From CALHVX01 sp039198065 (GTDB lineage Bacteria > Pseudomonadota > Gammaproteobacteria > Pseudomonadales > Azotimanducaceae): DNA of 64,000 nucleotides. Shown one piece after another: positions 50,875 through 60,214 of this stretch; within the stretch, counting starts at the first letter, position 1, and the number at the start of each line of letters is the position of its first letter. Position numbers and translations under genes: made by a program. Location: positions 62,001-126,000 of the forward strand of contig JBCCTU010000011.1 in NCBI GenBank assembly GCA_039198065.1, in the 5' to 3' direction. The notes below the pieces were generated by a model. It saw only the letters and a program-made list of their open reading frames with translations. It ran no database searches and was not told the origin of the DNA.

Positions 50875-53800
50875 TCAGCCGGCGGATGCGCCGACGGCAA
50901 CCGGTTGCGCCGGTGGCAGCTCAATTGGGCGCTCGCCACGGTAGGTTGCGCCTAGCAGCAGGTAGATGCTCGGCAGTACGAACAGGGTAAACAGTGTTCC
51001 GATTGCCATGCCGGCGACCAGCACGATGCCGATGGAGTTGCGGGCTTCGGCTCCGGCCCCGGTGACCAGCACGAGCGGTAAGTGGCCCATGATGGTTGCA
51101 CCAGCAGTCATCAGTACCGGCCGCAATCGTGTGGCGGCGGATTCGCGGATGGCATCGAATTTAGTCATACCTTCCGCCTGCAGCTGCCGGGCGAATTCGA
51201 CGATGAGAATGCCGTTCTTGGCGATCAAACCGATCAGCGTGATTAACCCGATCTGGGTGTACATGTTGATCGTCGTCCAGCCAACGAAGGTAAACAACAG
51301 TGCGCCGGAGAGCGCCAGGGGCACGGAGCCGAGCAGCACCACCAGCGGATCCCGAAAGCTGTTGAACTGCACGGCCAGCGCCATGAATACGAACGCCAGC
51401 GATACCAGCAGCACACCGACGAGCGTGTTGCCTTCCTGGCGCAGCTGCCGGGATTCGCCGGCGTAGTCGATGCTGTAACCTGCGGGCAGGATGTCCGTAG
51501 CCAGGGCTTCCATGGTTGTTAGCGCCTGCTCTTTGGTCGTGCCCGGCATGACGCCGCCGCGGATGCGGAAGGCGTTTTTCTGCTGAAACTTCGACAGTAC
51601 CCGCGGACCGACATTCTGCTCCAGGGTGGCTAACGCCGACAGGGGTATGAGCGTCCCGTCGGGCGTGCGAAGTTTTGTATCGAGCAACGCCTGCGGGTCC
51701 GGCCGTCCGCCGCGTTCGATCATCGGGATGACTCGATAGGCCTTACCATCCAGATCGAAACGATTGACGTAGTTGCCGGACAGCAACACGCCTAACTGAC
51801 GACTGACGGCGCTCAGGTCCAGGCCGAGGTCCGCGATGCGTTCGCGATCGAGCAGGAAGCGCGCCTGGGGTAGGTCGATGAGCAGGTCAGTGTCGGCGAA
51901 CAGAAACGCGCCACTGCGGCGTGCGGCGGCCAGCAGCTCCTCGGACACCGGTTGCATGGCTTCCGGATCCTGCGATGACAAGACGACGAACTCGACATCG
52001 AAACGTCCGGCGCTGGGCAAGGCCGACGGCAGGATGGGGAAAGCGGTAAGCCCCGTGACCTGAGACAGCTTGCCGAACGCCTGCGGCACCATGTCGTGCA
52101 CGGACAGCTCGCGATCGCCGTAGGGTTCGAACTCCATACCACCAAAGCCGCCGTTGCCGAGCACCATCTGCCACATCTTTGTGGTACCCGGCAAGGTCTG
52201 CATCGCGGCCACGACATCCACCATGTAGCGTTCGGTGTAGTCGAGGGACGATTCTGGTGGTGCCGTAAACACCACGTTGATCGAGCTCTGATCTTCCGTT
52301 GGCGCCAGCTCCTTTTGCGAAAACAGGAAGAACGGTACCGCCAGAACACTGATGAACACGGCAACGAAAATCACCTGTCCGTTGCGGTTCAGCAAGCCAT
52401 CGAGGAGACGCAGGTACCGCAGCTTGCTGGCGTCGAAGAGCGTGTTGACGCGGCGAGTAAGCGCCCCTTCACGACCGTGCGCTGGGGCCACCCAGGCAGA
52501 CATGATCGGCGACAGCGTGAGAGCGACAACGCCGGAGATAACAACCGCGACCGCCAGGGTGAAGGCGAACTCTTTAAACAGCACACCGGTCAGGCCCGAC
52601 AGAAAGCCGATGGGGGCGTAGACGATGGCCAGCGTTAGCGTCATCGAGACGATCGGTGCGAACAGCTGGCGCGAACTTGCGAGCGCCGCCTGACCGCGAC
52701 TGAGACCCTCGCGCAGGTAGCGAGCCACATTCTCAACGACGACGATGGCGTCATCGACGACCAGGCCTACGGCCAGCACAATGGCCAGCACGGTCAGCAG
52801 GTTGAAAGAAAAGCCCATCAGCGCCATGGCCGTAACAGCGCCGAGCAGGCTTACGGGAATCGTGACCAAGGGCACCAGGGCGGTTCGGAACGACCCCATG
52901 AACGCGACCACGACGGCGCCAACGAGCAGCACCGTTTCGACTAGCGTTATGAAAATTTCCGTCAGCGCCGCCCGCATGTAGAGGGTGACGTCCGAGCCGA
53001 TCTCCACCGACAGACCGGCCGGCATGCTGGCGTTGATCTCGTCCAGCACCACATACATGCGATCGGCGATGTCGATTTCGTTCGCGCCGGGCAGGGGGTA
53101 GACGCCGAGCCACACGGTGGTGTCCTGGTCAGAGCGGCCGAGATACTGCGATTCTTCCGCGCCGAGCTCTACGCGGGCGATGTCGCGCAGGCGCAGCAGC
53201 GTCCCGTCCGTTTCCCGCACCACGAGTTGTTCGAACTCATCCGCCGATTTGAGCGCCGTGTCGACCCGCAGATCGATGCGCTGGCGATCGTTGTCGGCGC
53301 TGCCGATGGTTGCGATGACGTTGTTACGCTGCAGGGCGTCGGCGACGTCGGTCGCACTCACGTTGAACATGGCCATGCGATCCGGATCCAGCCAGATCCG
53401 CATAGCGGGCGTTCGCTCGCCTCCGAGCCAGACCTGCTGGACCCCGGCAATGCTGGACAGTTGTGGTACCACGACCCGGCGCAGGTAATCGGTCGTCTCG
53501 GCGTGGCTTAAGGTGTCACTGATCGTGACCCCCAGGTACCAGCCGGCCTGCGGGCGATCGGCGCGGCGCACCGTGACCGACGGATCCTCGGCGCCGGCCG
53601 GGAGTTCAAAACGGATTCGTCCCAGCCGCGTCGACAGCTCCGCGAGCGCGTCAGCGCTGTCTTCGTTGAGCTTCAGATACACGGTGACCGTGCTCATACC
53701 GGCGGTGGTGTTCGATTCGATGAAGTCGACCCCCGGGATCGTTGCTGCAACGCGTTCCACCGGGTCGGTAATGAAGCCCTGCACGGTCTCTGCGTCCGCG

Positions 53801-54012
53801 CCAATGTAGGGGGTTTCGACAATCAGCGACGCGCTTTCGATCCGTGGGTACTGCAGTACCGGCATGCCGGTCGCGACCCGTACGCCGATGAGCACCAGCG
53901 CCAGCGACAGCACCACGGCAAGTACCGGTCGTTCGACGAACACGTCGGTGGGCTTCGGCACGCGGGCGACGCCGGTGAGGGACGGTCCGTCGTGGGACAT
54001 GGAATCGGTCAT
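50875..54012 (-). CDS. RND efflux transporter (AcrB/MexF-type, HAE1)
   Basis: Inner-membrane proton-driven efflux pump, 1045 aa from ATG 54012, which has CGGAGG upstream; the in-frame extension further upstream is rejected. It opens with TDVFVERPVLAVVLSLALV. The proton relay has two Asp in AVGLVVDDAIVVVENVARYL (helix 4) and a conserved Lys in helix 10 (LIGLIAKNGILIVEFARQ). Twelve membrane helices and two large periplasmic loops are visible. No outer-membrane channel gene is next to it. It is 20 nt after its adaptor gene in transcription order. Confidence 0.95.
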   Translation of the reverse strand: MTDSMSHDGPSLTGVARVPKPTDVFVERPVLAVVLSLALVLIGVRVATGMPVLQYPRIESASLIVETPYIGADAETVQGFITDPVERVAATIPGVDFIESNTTAGMSTVTVYLKLNEDSADALAELSTRLGRIRFELPAGAEDPSVTVRRADRPQAGWYLGVTISDTLSHAETTDYLRRVVVPQLSSIAGVQQVWLGGERTPAMRIWLDPDRMAMFNVSATDVADALQRNNVIATIGSADNDRQRIDLRVDTALKSADEFEQLVVRETDGTLLRLRDIARVELGAEESQYLGRSDQDTTVWLGVYPLPGANEIDIADRMYVVLDEINASMPAGLSVEIGSDVTLYMRAALTEIFITLVETVLLVGAVVVAFMGSFRTALVPLVTIPVSLLGAVTAMALMGFSFNLLTVLAIVLAVGLVVDDAIVVVENVARYLREGLSRGQAALASSRQLFAPIVSMTLTLAIVYAPIGFLSGLTGVLFKEFAFTLAVAVVISGVVALTLSPIMSAWVAPAHGREGALTRRVNTLFDASKLRYLRLLDGLLNRNGQVIFVAVFISVLAVPFFLFSQKELAPTEDQSSINVVFTAPPESSLDYTERYMVDVVAAMQTLPGTTKMWQMVLGNGGFGGMEFEPYGDRELSVHDMVPQAFGKLSQVTGLTAFPILPSALPSAGRFDVEFVVLSSQDPEAMQPVSEELLAAARRSGAFLFADTDLLIDLPQARFLLDRERIADLGLDLSAVSRQLGVLLSGNYVNRFDLDGKAYRVIPMIERGGRPDPQALLDTKLRTPDGTLIPLSALATLEQNVGPRVLSKFQQKNAFRIRGGVMPGTTKEQALTTMEALATDILPAGYSIDYAGESRQLRQEGNTLVGVLLVSLAFVFMALAVQFNSFRDPLVVLLGSVPLALSGALLFTFVGWTTINMYTQIGLITLIGLIAKNGILIVEFARQLQAEGMTKFDAIRESAATRLRPVLMTAGATIMGHLPLVLVTGAGAEARNSIGIVLVAGMAIGTLFTLFVLPSIYLLLGATYRGERPIELPPAQPVAVGASAG

Positions 54013-54031
54013 GGCGATCGGCCTCCGATGC

Positions 54032-55138
54032 TCAGGCGTCTGGGGATGGGTCCTGATAGGGTCTGGATTGTACGAGCACGCCGTCGCGAAGTTTGAAGGC
54101 GCCCGTGGCCGCCAAACGCTCCCCCGGTGCAACGCCCGTGGTTATGACCAGCTCGGCGCCCAGCTGACCCCCGAGTTCGACGGAGCGCACCTGTACGCGC
54201 TCCTTTGCACCGGCGGCTTCACCGGCGTCGACAATAACGAAGACCCGAGCGCCGAAATTGTCTCGCCGCACGGCGGTCGCCGGGACGAGGGTCACGTCGA
54301 GTTGGTTACCCAGCGGTACCTCGAGTTTGAGTAGCTCGCCGGGCACCGCGTTGAGCTCTGACCGAGCGATTTCGGCGCGATACCGCCGGTTTCGCGAGCT
54401 ACTGTCGACCTGCGCGTCGGCCGCGATCAGCTTTGCTGAAACGGATGGGCTGTCGTTGCCGGTCAGAACGCGGACCCGATCGGCGCTGAGTTGCCGCGCT
54501 TGCTCCTGTGGCAGGCGAAAGTCGACCCAGAGTGTTTCATCGAGCCCGACAAGGTCCAGCACCTCCGTGCCCTTTTCGAGGTACTGGCCGGGTTCCCAAA
54601 CGTGCAGGCCCGCGATGGCGTCAAACGGTGCGCGGATTTGCTTCCGACGGATGATGGCTTCGATGCGGCGCACCTCGGCCTGGGCCGCATCTCGGTTCGC
54701 CAGAGCTCGATCGCGGGTATCTTCGGTGGTCGCGCCGGTGCTGATGAGCTTGCGAGCCCGGGCGAGATCGAGTTCAGCGATCCGCAGCGCAGCGTTGGCT
54801 GCAGCACGTTGTGCCCGTTCTTCGCTGAGGTCGAGTTCGAGCAGCAGGTCACCGCGTTCCACCTGCGCCCCGCTTGCCGCGTTCACCGCCGTGATGAGGC
54901 CTTCTGCCTCGGCGCGCAGGGTGACGGACCGTCGGGCGATGACTTCCCCAGTGACCTGCGTTGCCGGTTGCCACAGCGCCTGGCGAGCAACGATCGCTTC
55001 AACGGCCTCGACCGGTTCCGGGAACGACTCCCCGAAGGCAATGGCGGCCTGAATCTGGCTGTACTTCAAAAACGCAAGCCCGGCTAGCGCACCAAGGCAC
55101 GCAAGGATTACGAGCAACCAGCTGCCGAAACGGCCCAC
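54032..55138 (-). CDS. RND efflux periplasmic adaptor (membrane fusion protein)
   Basis: Membrane fusion protein of 368 aa, GTG start. N-terminal membrane anchor (LLVILACLGALAGLAFL), lipoyl/barrel-sandwich halves (VTLRAEAEGLITAVNAASGA and RKQIRAPFDAIAGLHVWEPG), a helical hairpin between them, then beta-barrel and membrane-proximal parts ending GERLAATGAFKLRDGVLV. It links the RND pump to an outer-membrane channel. The pump gene lies 20 nt downstream; the ureohydrolase gene ends 4 nt upstream, so all may share a message. Confidence 0.93.
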   Translation of the reverse strand: MGRFGSWLLVILACLGALAGLAFLKYSQIQAAIAFGESFPEPVEAVEAIVARQALWQPATQVTGEVIARRSVTLRAEAEGLITAVNAASGAQVERGDLLLELDLSEERAQRAAANAALRIAELDLARARKLISTGATTEDTRDRALANRDAAQAEVRRIEAIIRRKQIRAPFDAIAGLHVWEPGQYLEKGTEVLDLVGLDETLWVDFRLPQEQARQLSADRVRVLTGNDSPSVSAKLIAADAQVDSSSRNRRYRAEIARSELNAVPGELLKLEVPLGNQLDVTLVPATAVRRDNFGARVFVIVDAGEAAGAKERVQVRSVELGGQLGAELVITTGVAPGERLAATGAFKLRDGVLVQSRPYQDPSPDA

Positions 55139-55142
55139 GGCG

Positions 55143-56180
55143 TCAGCGAACGCCGCGCTCTTCGCGCAACCGGACGGTCATGAGCGAAAGGATTTCAAAC
55201 AGCATTTGAGCGCCTACGTGTGCGGTGTTGGGGCTGGGGTCATACTGCGGCGCCACTTCGACAACATCGCCGCCAACGATGTTGCGGCCCGCAAGCCCGC
55301 GCAGCAGTCGTTGTACCTCACGCGGCGTCAATCCGCCGACCTCCGGGGTGCCCGTGCCCGGCGCGTAGGCGGGGTCGATCCCGTCGACATCAATGGTGAT
55401 GTAGGTCGGCGCATCACCGATCACCCGGAGGGTCTGTTCAAGCACCGCGTCGATACCTTCCCGGTCGACGGTCTCGGCATGCACGACGGTCATGCCGGCG
55501 TCGTAGGAAAACTCCCACAGGTACTCGGACGAACCACGGATCCCGATCTGGATGGCACGCTCGGGATCAATGACGCCGTCTAAGACCGCGTGGCGGAACG
55601 GGCCACCGTGATGAAATTTTTCGCCCTCGAAAGGACCGCCCGTGTCGCAGTGGGCGTCGATGTGCACCATTGCCAGAGGAGTCTCGCTGCCCAGCGCCTT
55701 CAGGATTGGATAGGTGATCGAGTGATCCCCGCCAACGGCGAGCGTTCGTACACCGGCTGCTTTCAGCCGCCGGAACTCCGCTTCGATATCGAGCATGCTT
55801 TGGCTCAGGGAGTAGCGGCTGCTGAGCGGTACATCACCGATGTCGGCGATGCGCTCCTGTTTGCCTGGCGTTACCCGCAGCCCATGATTAAACGGGCCGA
55901 TGCGTTCGATAGCGCGCAGCGCGCGAGGACCAAAGCGCGCGCCGCTGCGGTTGGTAACGCCAAGATCCATCGGGACCCCAATGAGTGCGATGTCGAGGTC
56001 CGCGAGATCGTCACGATGGGGCTGGTCAAGCAACGTCGGCAGGCCACCGAAGGGCATCCGCCGGCGACCGTCGTCCGAGAAGGCCGCGCTGGCCGCTTCC
56101 TGAAACACCGGGTCGATGATGGCGGTCGCACCGGCATCGCTGTACTTCCGACGGAGCGCGTCGAGGCGGCTTGAATCCAT
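55143..56180 (-). CDS. agmatinase/guanidinobutyrase-type ureohydrolase
   Basis: Binuclear Mn ureohydrolase of 345 aa. Metal-binding motifs are intact: GGDHSITYPIL (His), MVHIDAHCDTGG (Asp, His, Asp) and TIDVDGIDPAYAPGTGTPE (two Asp). It hydrolyses a guanidino compound (agmatine, guanidinobutyrate or similar) to an amine and urea; length is slightly greater than SpeB (306 aa), with an N-terminal extension of about 30 residues. The YjiH-type membrane protein gene lies directly upstream on the same strand, suggesting guanidine-compound or amine use as nitrogen source. Confidence 0.92.
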   Translation of the reverse strand: MDSSRLDALRRKYSDAGATAIIDPVFQEAASAAFSDDGRRRMPFGGLPTLLDQPHRDDLADLDIALIGVPMDLGVTNRSGARFGPRALRAIERIGPFNHGLRVTPGKQERIADIGDVPLSSRYSLSQSMLDIEAEFRRLKAAGVRTLAVGGDHSITYPILKALGSETPLAMVHIDAHCDTGGPFEGEKFHHGGPFRHAVLDGVIDPERAIQIGIRGSSEYLWEFSYDAGMTVVHAETVDREGIDAVLEQTLRVIGDAPTYITIDVDGIDPAYAPGTGTPEVGGLTPREVQRLLRGLAGRNIVGGDVVEVAPQYDPSPNTAHVGAQMLFEILSLMTVRLREERGVR

Positions 56181-56202
56181 GGTGCTGGCGGGTCCTCAGG
56201 CC

Positions 56203-57588
56203 TTAGCGAGCGAGCAGCATACCGAACGCCAGCAGCACGGGAAGGGACAGCGCCGTTCGCAGCAGAAACACGAGAAACAGGGTGCCCATGCCGATCGGTA
56301 GTGGCGAGCGCAACAGCAGGACGCCGATCTCCGCCATGTAAACCAACTGACAGACCCCCAGTCCCGCGAGAACAAACCGCCACAGCGGATCGCCGAGCTG
56401 CGCGGCGACCAGTGTGGGCAGGAACTGGTCGAGAAAACCGATCAGCACCGCCGAGGCGATAGCGGCGGCGTCGGCGACACCGACCGCACTGAGCAGCTGC
56501 GCCAGCGGCGTGGTGAGGGTGGTAATGACCGGCGAGTGAAACAGGAGCATGGCGGCGATGGTGGCGGTGGCGAGACTGGGTCCGAGCACACCACAGGTCG
56601 TGACCGCGAAGTTGCGCGACGCCGTGACCAGGTAGTCGCGTACACCGGGTCCGGTTGCCGCGCGTCGCCGGGCGGCGGTCCAGGCGGAGGCGAGACCACC
56701 GCTTGCTTCTGCCGCGACCGGTGTCGCCGCTGAACCATCGATGTAGCGGTCCGCAATGCGCGCGAGGGGCGGAAGCCGAGCCAGCACGGCCGCGCACAGT
56801 ACGGTGGTCACGAGGACCGCGAAGTACCAGCCGAAGAACAGATGATCGATCTTGGCGACCTGCGCCATGAGCAAGCTGAACGGTATGGACACGAGGGAAA
56901 AGTTGCAGGCAATGGTCGCAGCCTCTCGGGCGCTGTAGTAACCGCGCTGGTACTGCGAAATCGTGACCAGTACACCAATGCCAGCCGCCGCTGCAATGGA
57001 AGTCAGCGAGTCCACGGCGGCGCGTCCCGGCAGCCGAAACAGGGATCGGAACAGCGGTCGACACAGCGTGCCCGCGAATTCCATCAGGCCGTACTCCGTC
57101 AGTAGCGGCATCAGCAACAAGCCACCGAGATAGATCATCAGTACGTTGTGGCCGATGTCGTTAACGACCGTTATGCCGGTATCTGGTAAGCGCAGCAGCA
57201 CGGGGCCGGCATCGAAGTAGACGCAGGCAACCACAGCGAAGCCGAGCAGCCGCATGGCGACCCAGGGCCAGCTGGTGCGGAACACGGCGCCGAAGAGTGA
57301 ATCCGACGGCCCCTGCGGTGCGATCAGGCGTGTTGCCAGGGCACCGAGGGCCGCGATGCCGAGCAGCACCAGCAACGCTTCGTCAATGGCGTCGCCAAAG
57401 CCGCCCTTCAGCGCGTCGGTGACCAACCCGAAGACCACGGTCTGGCGGTCTTCGGTAATGACCGGACCGAGAAAGATGGCGGCCCCGAGGGCAGCGGGAA
57501 TGACGAACCGCAGGCCGTGCGCCAGCGGCGGTTCGGAGTGTCGGGCTGCGGCTTGCGCCGATGCCTGCGATGAAGATGGGGAGGACAG
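56203..57588 (-). CDS. YjiH family nucleoside-recognition-like membrane protein, probable CTG start
   Basis: Membrane protein with Gate-type domains, about 461 aa if it starts at CTG 57588. The GTG at 57438 would remove the first helix: the frame upstream codes LRFVIPAALGAAIFLGPV, hydrophobic and matching the usual YjiH N-terminus. No ATG, GTG or TTG occurs between the in-frame TGA and 57438, but CTG 57588 follows an ideal AAGGAG by seven nt. Core: NVLMIYLGGLLLMPLLTEYG, AGIGVLVTISQYQRGYYS, NFSLVSIPFSLLMAQ, FLDQFLPTLVAA. Probably transports an amine or amino acid linked to the adjacent ureohydrolase. Confidence 0.85.
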   Translation of the reverse strand: MSSPSSSQASAQAAARHSEPPLAHGLRFVIPAALGAAIFLGPVITEDRQTVVFGLVTDALKGGFGDAIDEALLVLLGIAALGALATRLIAPQGPSDSLFGAVFRTSWPWVAMRLLGFAVVACVYFDAGPVLLRLPDTGITVVNDIGHNVLMIYLGGLLLMPLLTEYGLMEFAGTLCRPLFRSLFRLPGRAAVDSLTSIAAAAGIGVLVTISQYQRGYYSAREAATIACNFSLVSIPFSLLMAQVAKIDHLFFGWYFAVLVTTVLCAAVLARLPPLARIADRYIDGSAATPVAAEASGGLASAWTAARRRAATGPGVRDYLVTASRNFAVTTCGVLGPSLATATIAAMLLFHSPVITTLTTPLAQLLSAVGVADAAAIASAVLIGFLDQFLPTLVAAQLGDPLWRFVLAGLGVCQLVYMAEIGVLLLRSPLPIGMGTLFLVFLLRTALSLPVLLAFGMLLAR

Positions 57589-57601
57589 CGCTCAACTCCT
57601 T
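57586..57601 (-). promoter_or_regulatory. ribosome-binding site supporting a CTG start
   Basis: On the minus strand AAGGAG (57601-57596) lies seven nt before CTG (57588-57586). A TTG in another frame (57595) sits too close to the site to be used well. The spacing and the hydrophobic coding potential downstream decide the start of the YjiH-type gene. Confidence 0.65.
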
Positions 57602-57690
57602 AGCCCAGTCGACGTCGTCGCCGGACTCGTTCGTCAGGACGAACGGCGTTACATTCAAGCCCGACTGATCAAGGCGTAGGAGGACCCGTC

Positions 57691-58536
57691 ATGGCCGACA
57701 CCCCATCATACCGACACTTGGCTGTTGAGCGTCGGGGGCGCCTTGCTCTTGTCACCATCAACGCCCCACCGATCAACGTCATTACACCGGCTCTGGCCCA
57801 GGATCTGGTGACCCTGGGTAACGAGCTGGCTGCCGACCAAGCGCTTTCCGTTGTTGTGCTTAAGAGTGCGCACCCGGACTTTTTTCTTGCGCACTTCGAC
57901 GTTGAGACGATTCTTTCGTTTCCGACGCATACGACCGCCGAGCGGGATCAGGAACTGAACTGGTTCCATCGCCTGTGCGAACAGCTCCGCACCCTGCCGG
58001 TCGTTACCATCGCCCAGATTGAAGGCCGGGTCGGTGGTGGTGGATCGGAGATCGCCAGCAGTTGCGATATGCGCTTTGGGGTGCCTGGAAAAAGCACCGT
58101 GTGTCAGATGGAGGTGCCGCTCGGGATACTGCCCGGCGGCTCGGGCACGCAGCGTCTGCCGCGCCTTGTTGGCCGCGGCCGGGCGCTGGAGATCATTCTC
58201 GGCGGCGACGACATCGATGCGGAAACCGCGGAACGCTGGGGCTATTACAACCGGCTGTTTCCGGCCGACGAGATCGACGCTCGGGTGCTGGCGCTGGCTG
58301 AGCGTATGGCCGCGTTCCCACCGGAGGCGCTTCGTTTGGCGAAGCAGGCGGTCAACGCGGGGGAGCCCGCGGCTGAGCCCGGGCTGCGGGAAGAGGCGTA
58401 TCTGTTTCAGCGGTTGCTGCGAACCGATGCGGCGCAGGCGCGCATGCGTCGCTTCATGGCGCTCGGCGGTCAGACCGCCGAGGTTGAACTGCGGGTCGGC
58501 GCGGTCGGTGCCGAGTTGAACTCAGACGATTCGTGA
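57691..58536 (+). CDS. enoyl-CoA hydratase/isomerase family protein
   Basis: Crotonase-fold protein of 281 aa. AGGAGG precedes ATG 57691. TINAPPINVITPAL is the N-terminal family motif. The oxyanion-hole segment VTIAQIEGRVGGGGSEIASS and MEVPLGILPGGSGTQRLPRLVG are typical; the second Glu of enoyl-CoA hydratases (Glu164 in rat) seems replaced by Gly (LGILPGGSGT), so hydratase activity is not certain and isomerase or other crotonase chemistry is possible. Convergent with the CoA synthetase gene, whose end it overlaps by 15 nt. Confidence 0.88.
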   Translation: MADTPSYRHLAVERRGRLALVTINAPPINVITPALAQDLVTLGNELAADQALSVVVLKSAHPDFFLAHFDVETILSFPTHTTAERDQELNWFHRLCEQLRTLPVVTIAQIEGRVGGGGSEIASSCDMRFGVPGKSTVCQMEVPLGILPGGSGTQRLPRLVGRGRALEIILGGDDIDAETAERWGYYNRLFPADEIDARVLALAERMAAFPPEALRLAKQAVNAGEPAAEPGLREEAYLFQRLLRTDAAQARMRRFMALGGQTAEVELRVGAVGAELNSDDS

Positions 58537-60075
58537 ATTCGCTTTGCCCCAGTACTCGTCTTTGAGCAGTCGTTTGTAGAGCTTGCCGGTCGGTAGGCGC
58601 GGCAGCTCGGCACGATAGTCGATGCTCTTCGGGCATTTATAGTGCGCCAGATGCTCCCGGGCGTAGGCCATGAGTTCATCGGTTAGCGCTGCATCCGCCG
58701 TCACGCCTTCAGCCAGCTGCACAACGGCCTTCACCTCTTCGCCCATCTCTTCATTGGGTACGCCGATCACGGCAACGTCGGCGATCTTGTCATTCATGAT
58801 GAGGGCGTCTTCAATCTCCTGTGGATAGATGTTCACACCTCCGGAGATGATCATGAAGGTCGCGCGGTCTGTGAGGAACAGGAACCCGTCATCGTCGACG
58901 TAGCCGACGTCGCCTAACGCAGTCCAGTTGTCGTGCTGCGGGTGGCGGGAGCTTTTGGTTTTCTCCGAGTCCTTGTGATAGCTGAACGGCGCTACCGGCA
59001 TTTCAAAGTAGACGATGCCCGGCTCGCCGTTGGGTAGCTCGGTGCCGTCCTCGTCGCAGATGTGCAGCGTGCCGAGCAGCGGTGTGCCCACCGTGCCGGG
59101 CCGCTTGAGCCAGTCCTGGGGGCCGCAGTAGCAGAACCCGTTGAGCTCGGTGCCGGCGTAGTACTCGTGCAGGATGGGACCCCACCAGTCGAACATTTGC
59201 TGTTTGATGCCCACTGGGCAGGGGGCGGCTGCGTGGATGGCCACTTTATGACTCGACAGGCTGAAGCCGCTGCGTGCGTCTGCGGGGAGCTTCAGCATGC
59301 GCGTGAACATGGTCGGCACCCATTGGCTGTGGGTTACGCCATAGTCCTGAATCGCTTGGAGGGATCCGACTTCGTCGAAGCGCTGCATCATGACAACGGT
59401 GCCACCGAGCGCTTGCGCGGCAATACTGAAGCCGATGGGCGCTGAGTGATAAAGCGGCGCCGGTGACAGATAGACCGTGTCCTCGCCGAAGCCCCAGATG
59501 GCTTTCTGCAGCCCGCCGATGCCGTTGTCTTCGTCGCTGATCTTCTTATCTAACGGCGGTCGGAAGATGCCCTTAGGTCGCCCGGTGGTGCCGGAGCTGT
59601 AGAGCATGAATTGGCCTGCAGGCTCGTCCGCCAGGTTCTCCGTGGATTGTCCCGCAATCGCTTCCTCATAGGCTTCAAAGCCGTCGACGGTCCCGTCGAC
59701 CATCAGGAAGTTCGTACAGTTGGGCGCGTAGGGTGCGATGTCCTTCGCGATCTCGGCGAGCTTGGCGGAGGTCAGCAGCGCTTTTGCTTCGCAGTTGTCG
59801 ACGATGTAGCCGGCCTCCTCGGCGGTCAGGTACCGGTTGACCGTGGTGATGTAGAGCCCACTGCGCAGCGCTGCCCAGCAGATTTCGAAGAATCGCAGGT
59901 TGTTCTCCATGAACAGTGCGACGTGATCGTTGGGTCGCAACCCGCGGCTGTAGAGAAGCTGTGCGAGCTGATTGGAGCGCCGGTCTAGTTCGGCCCAGCT
60001 GATCGTCGCGCCCGTCTCGGCCTGGATGACGGCCGGCTTGTCCGGTGTTTTGGTTCCCCAGTGTCCTGGATACAT
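58522..60075 (-). CDS. acyl-CoA synthetase (AMP-forming)
   Basis: ANL-superfamily CoA ligase, 517 aa from ATG 60075 (MYPGHWGTKTPDKPAVI) with AGGGGGG upstream; the longer reading is rejected. P-loop LYSSGTTGRPKGIF, A5 motif EYYAGTELNGFCYCG, GDVGYVDDDGFLFLTDR, and the catalytic Lys region ELPRLPTGKLYKRLLKDE. It activates a carboxylic acid to acyl-CoA via acyl-AMP. It belongs to the FadD3/FadD13-like style used for medium-chain or ring-containing acids, a tentative call. Fits with the other CoA enzymes in the window. Confidence 0.93.
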   Translation of the reverse strand: MYPGHWGTKTPDKPAVIQAETGATISWAELDRRSNQLAQLLYSRGLRPNDHVALFMENNLRFFEICWAALRSGLYITTVNRYLTAEEAGYIVDNCEAKALLTSAKLAEIAKDIAPYAPNCTNFLMVDGTVDGFEAYEEAIAGQSTENLADEPAGQFMLYSSGTTGRPKGIFRPPLDKKISDEDNGIGGLQKAIWGFGEDTVYLSPAPLYHSAPIGFSIAAQALGGTVVMMQRFDEVGSLQAIQDYGVTHSQWVPTMFTRMLKLPADARSGFSLSSHKVAIHAAAPCPVGIKQQMFDWWGPILHEYYAGTELNGFCYCGPQDWLKRPGTVGTPLLGTLHICDEDGTELPNGEPGIVYFEMPVAPFSYHKDSEKTKSSRHPQHDNWTALGDVGYVDDDGFLFLTDRATFMIISGGVNIYPQEIEDALIMNDKIADVAVIGVPNEEMGEEVKAVVQLAEGVTADAALTDELMAYAREHLAHYKCPKSIDYRAELPRLPTGKLYKRLLKDEYWGKANSRIV

Positions 60076-60214
60076 AGTTGCCCCCCTCTGCGTGGTATCG
60101 CGCTCGTAGATACTCCGACTGCGTTGGCCGGAAGACGCCCGCGTAGTCATAGCTCCCTCACCGTGAGGCTACCGCAAGCACAGGCGTTTGGTGTCGTTTT
60201 CTGTGGCGACCGCG

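Noticed and set aside
57383..57658. 91-codon ORF beginning MNVTPFVLTNESGDDVDWAK upstream of the YjiH-type gene
   Set aside because: After about 35 codons it runs out of frame with the clear membrane protein coding and becomes Arg-rich. The hydrophobic coding is in the CTG-start frame, so this is not the N-terminus.
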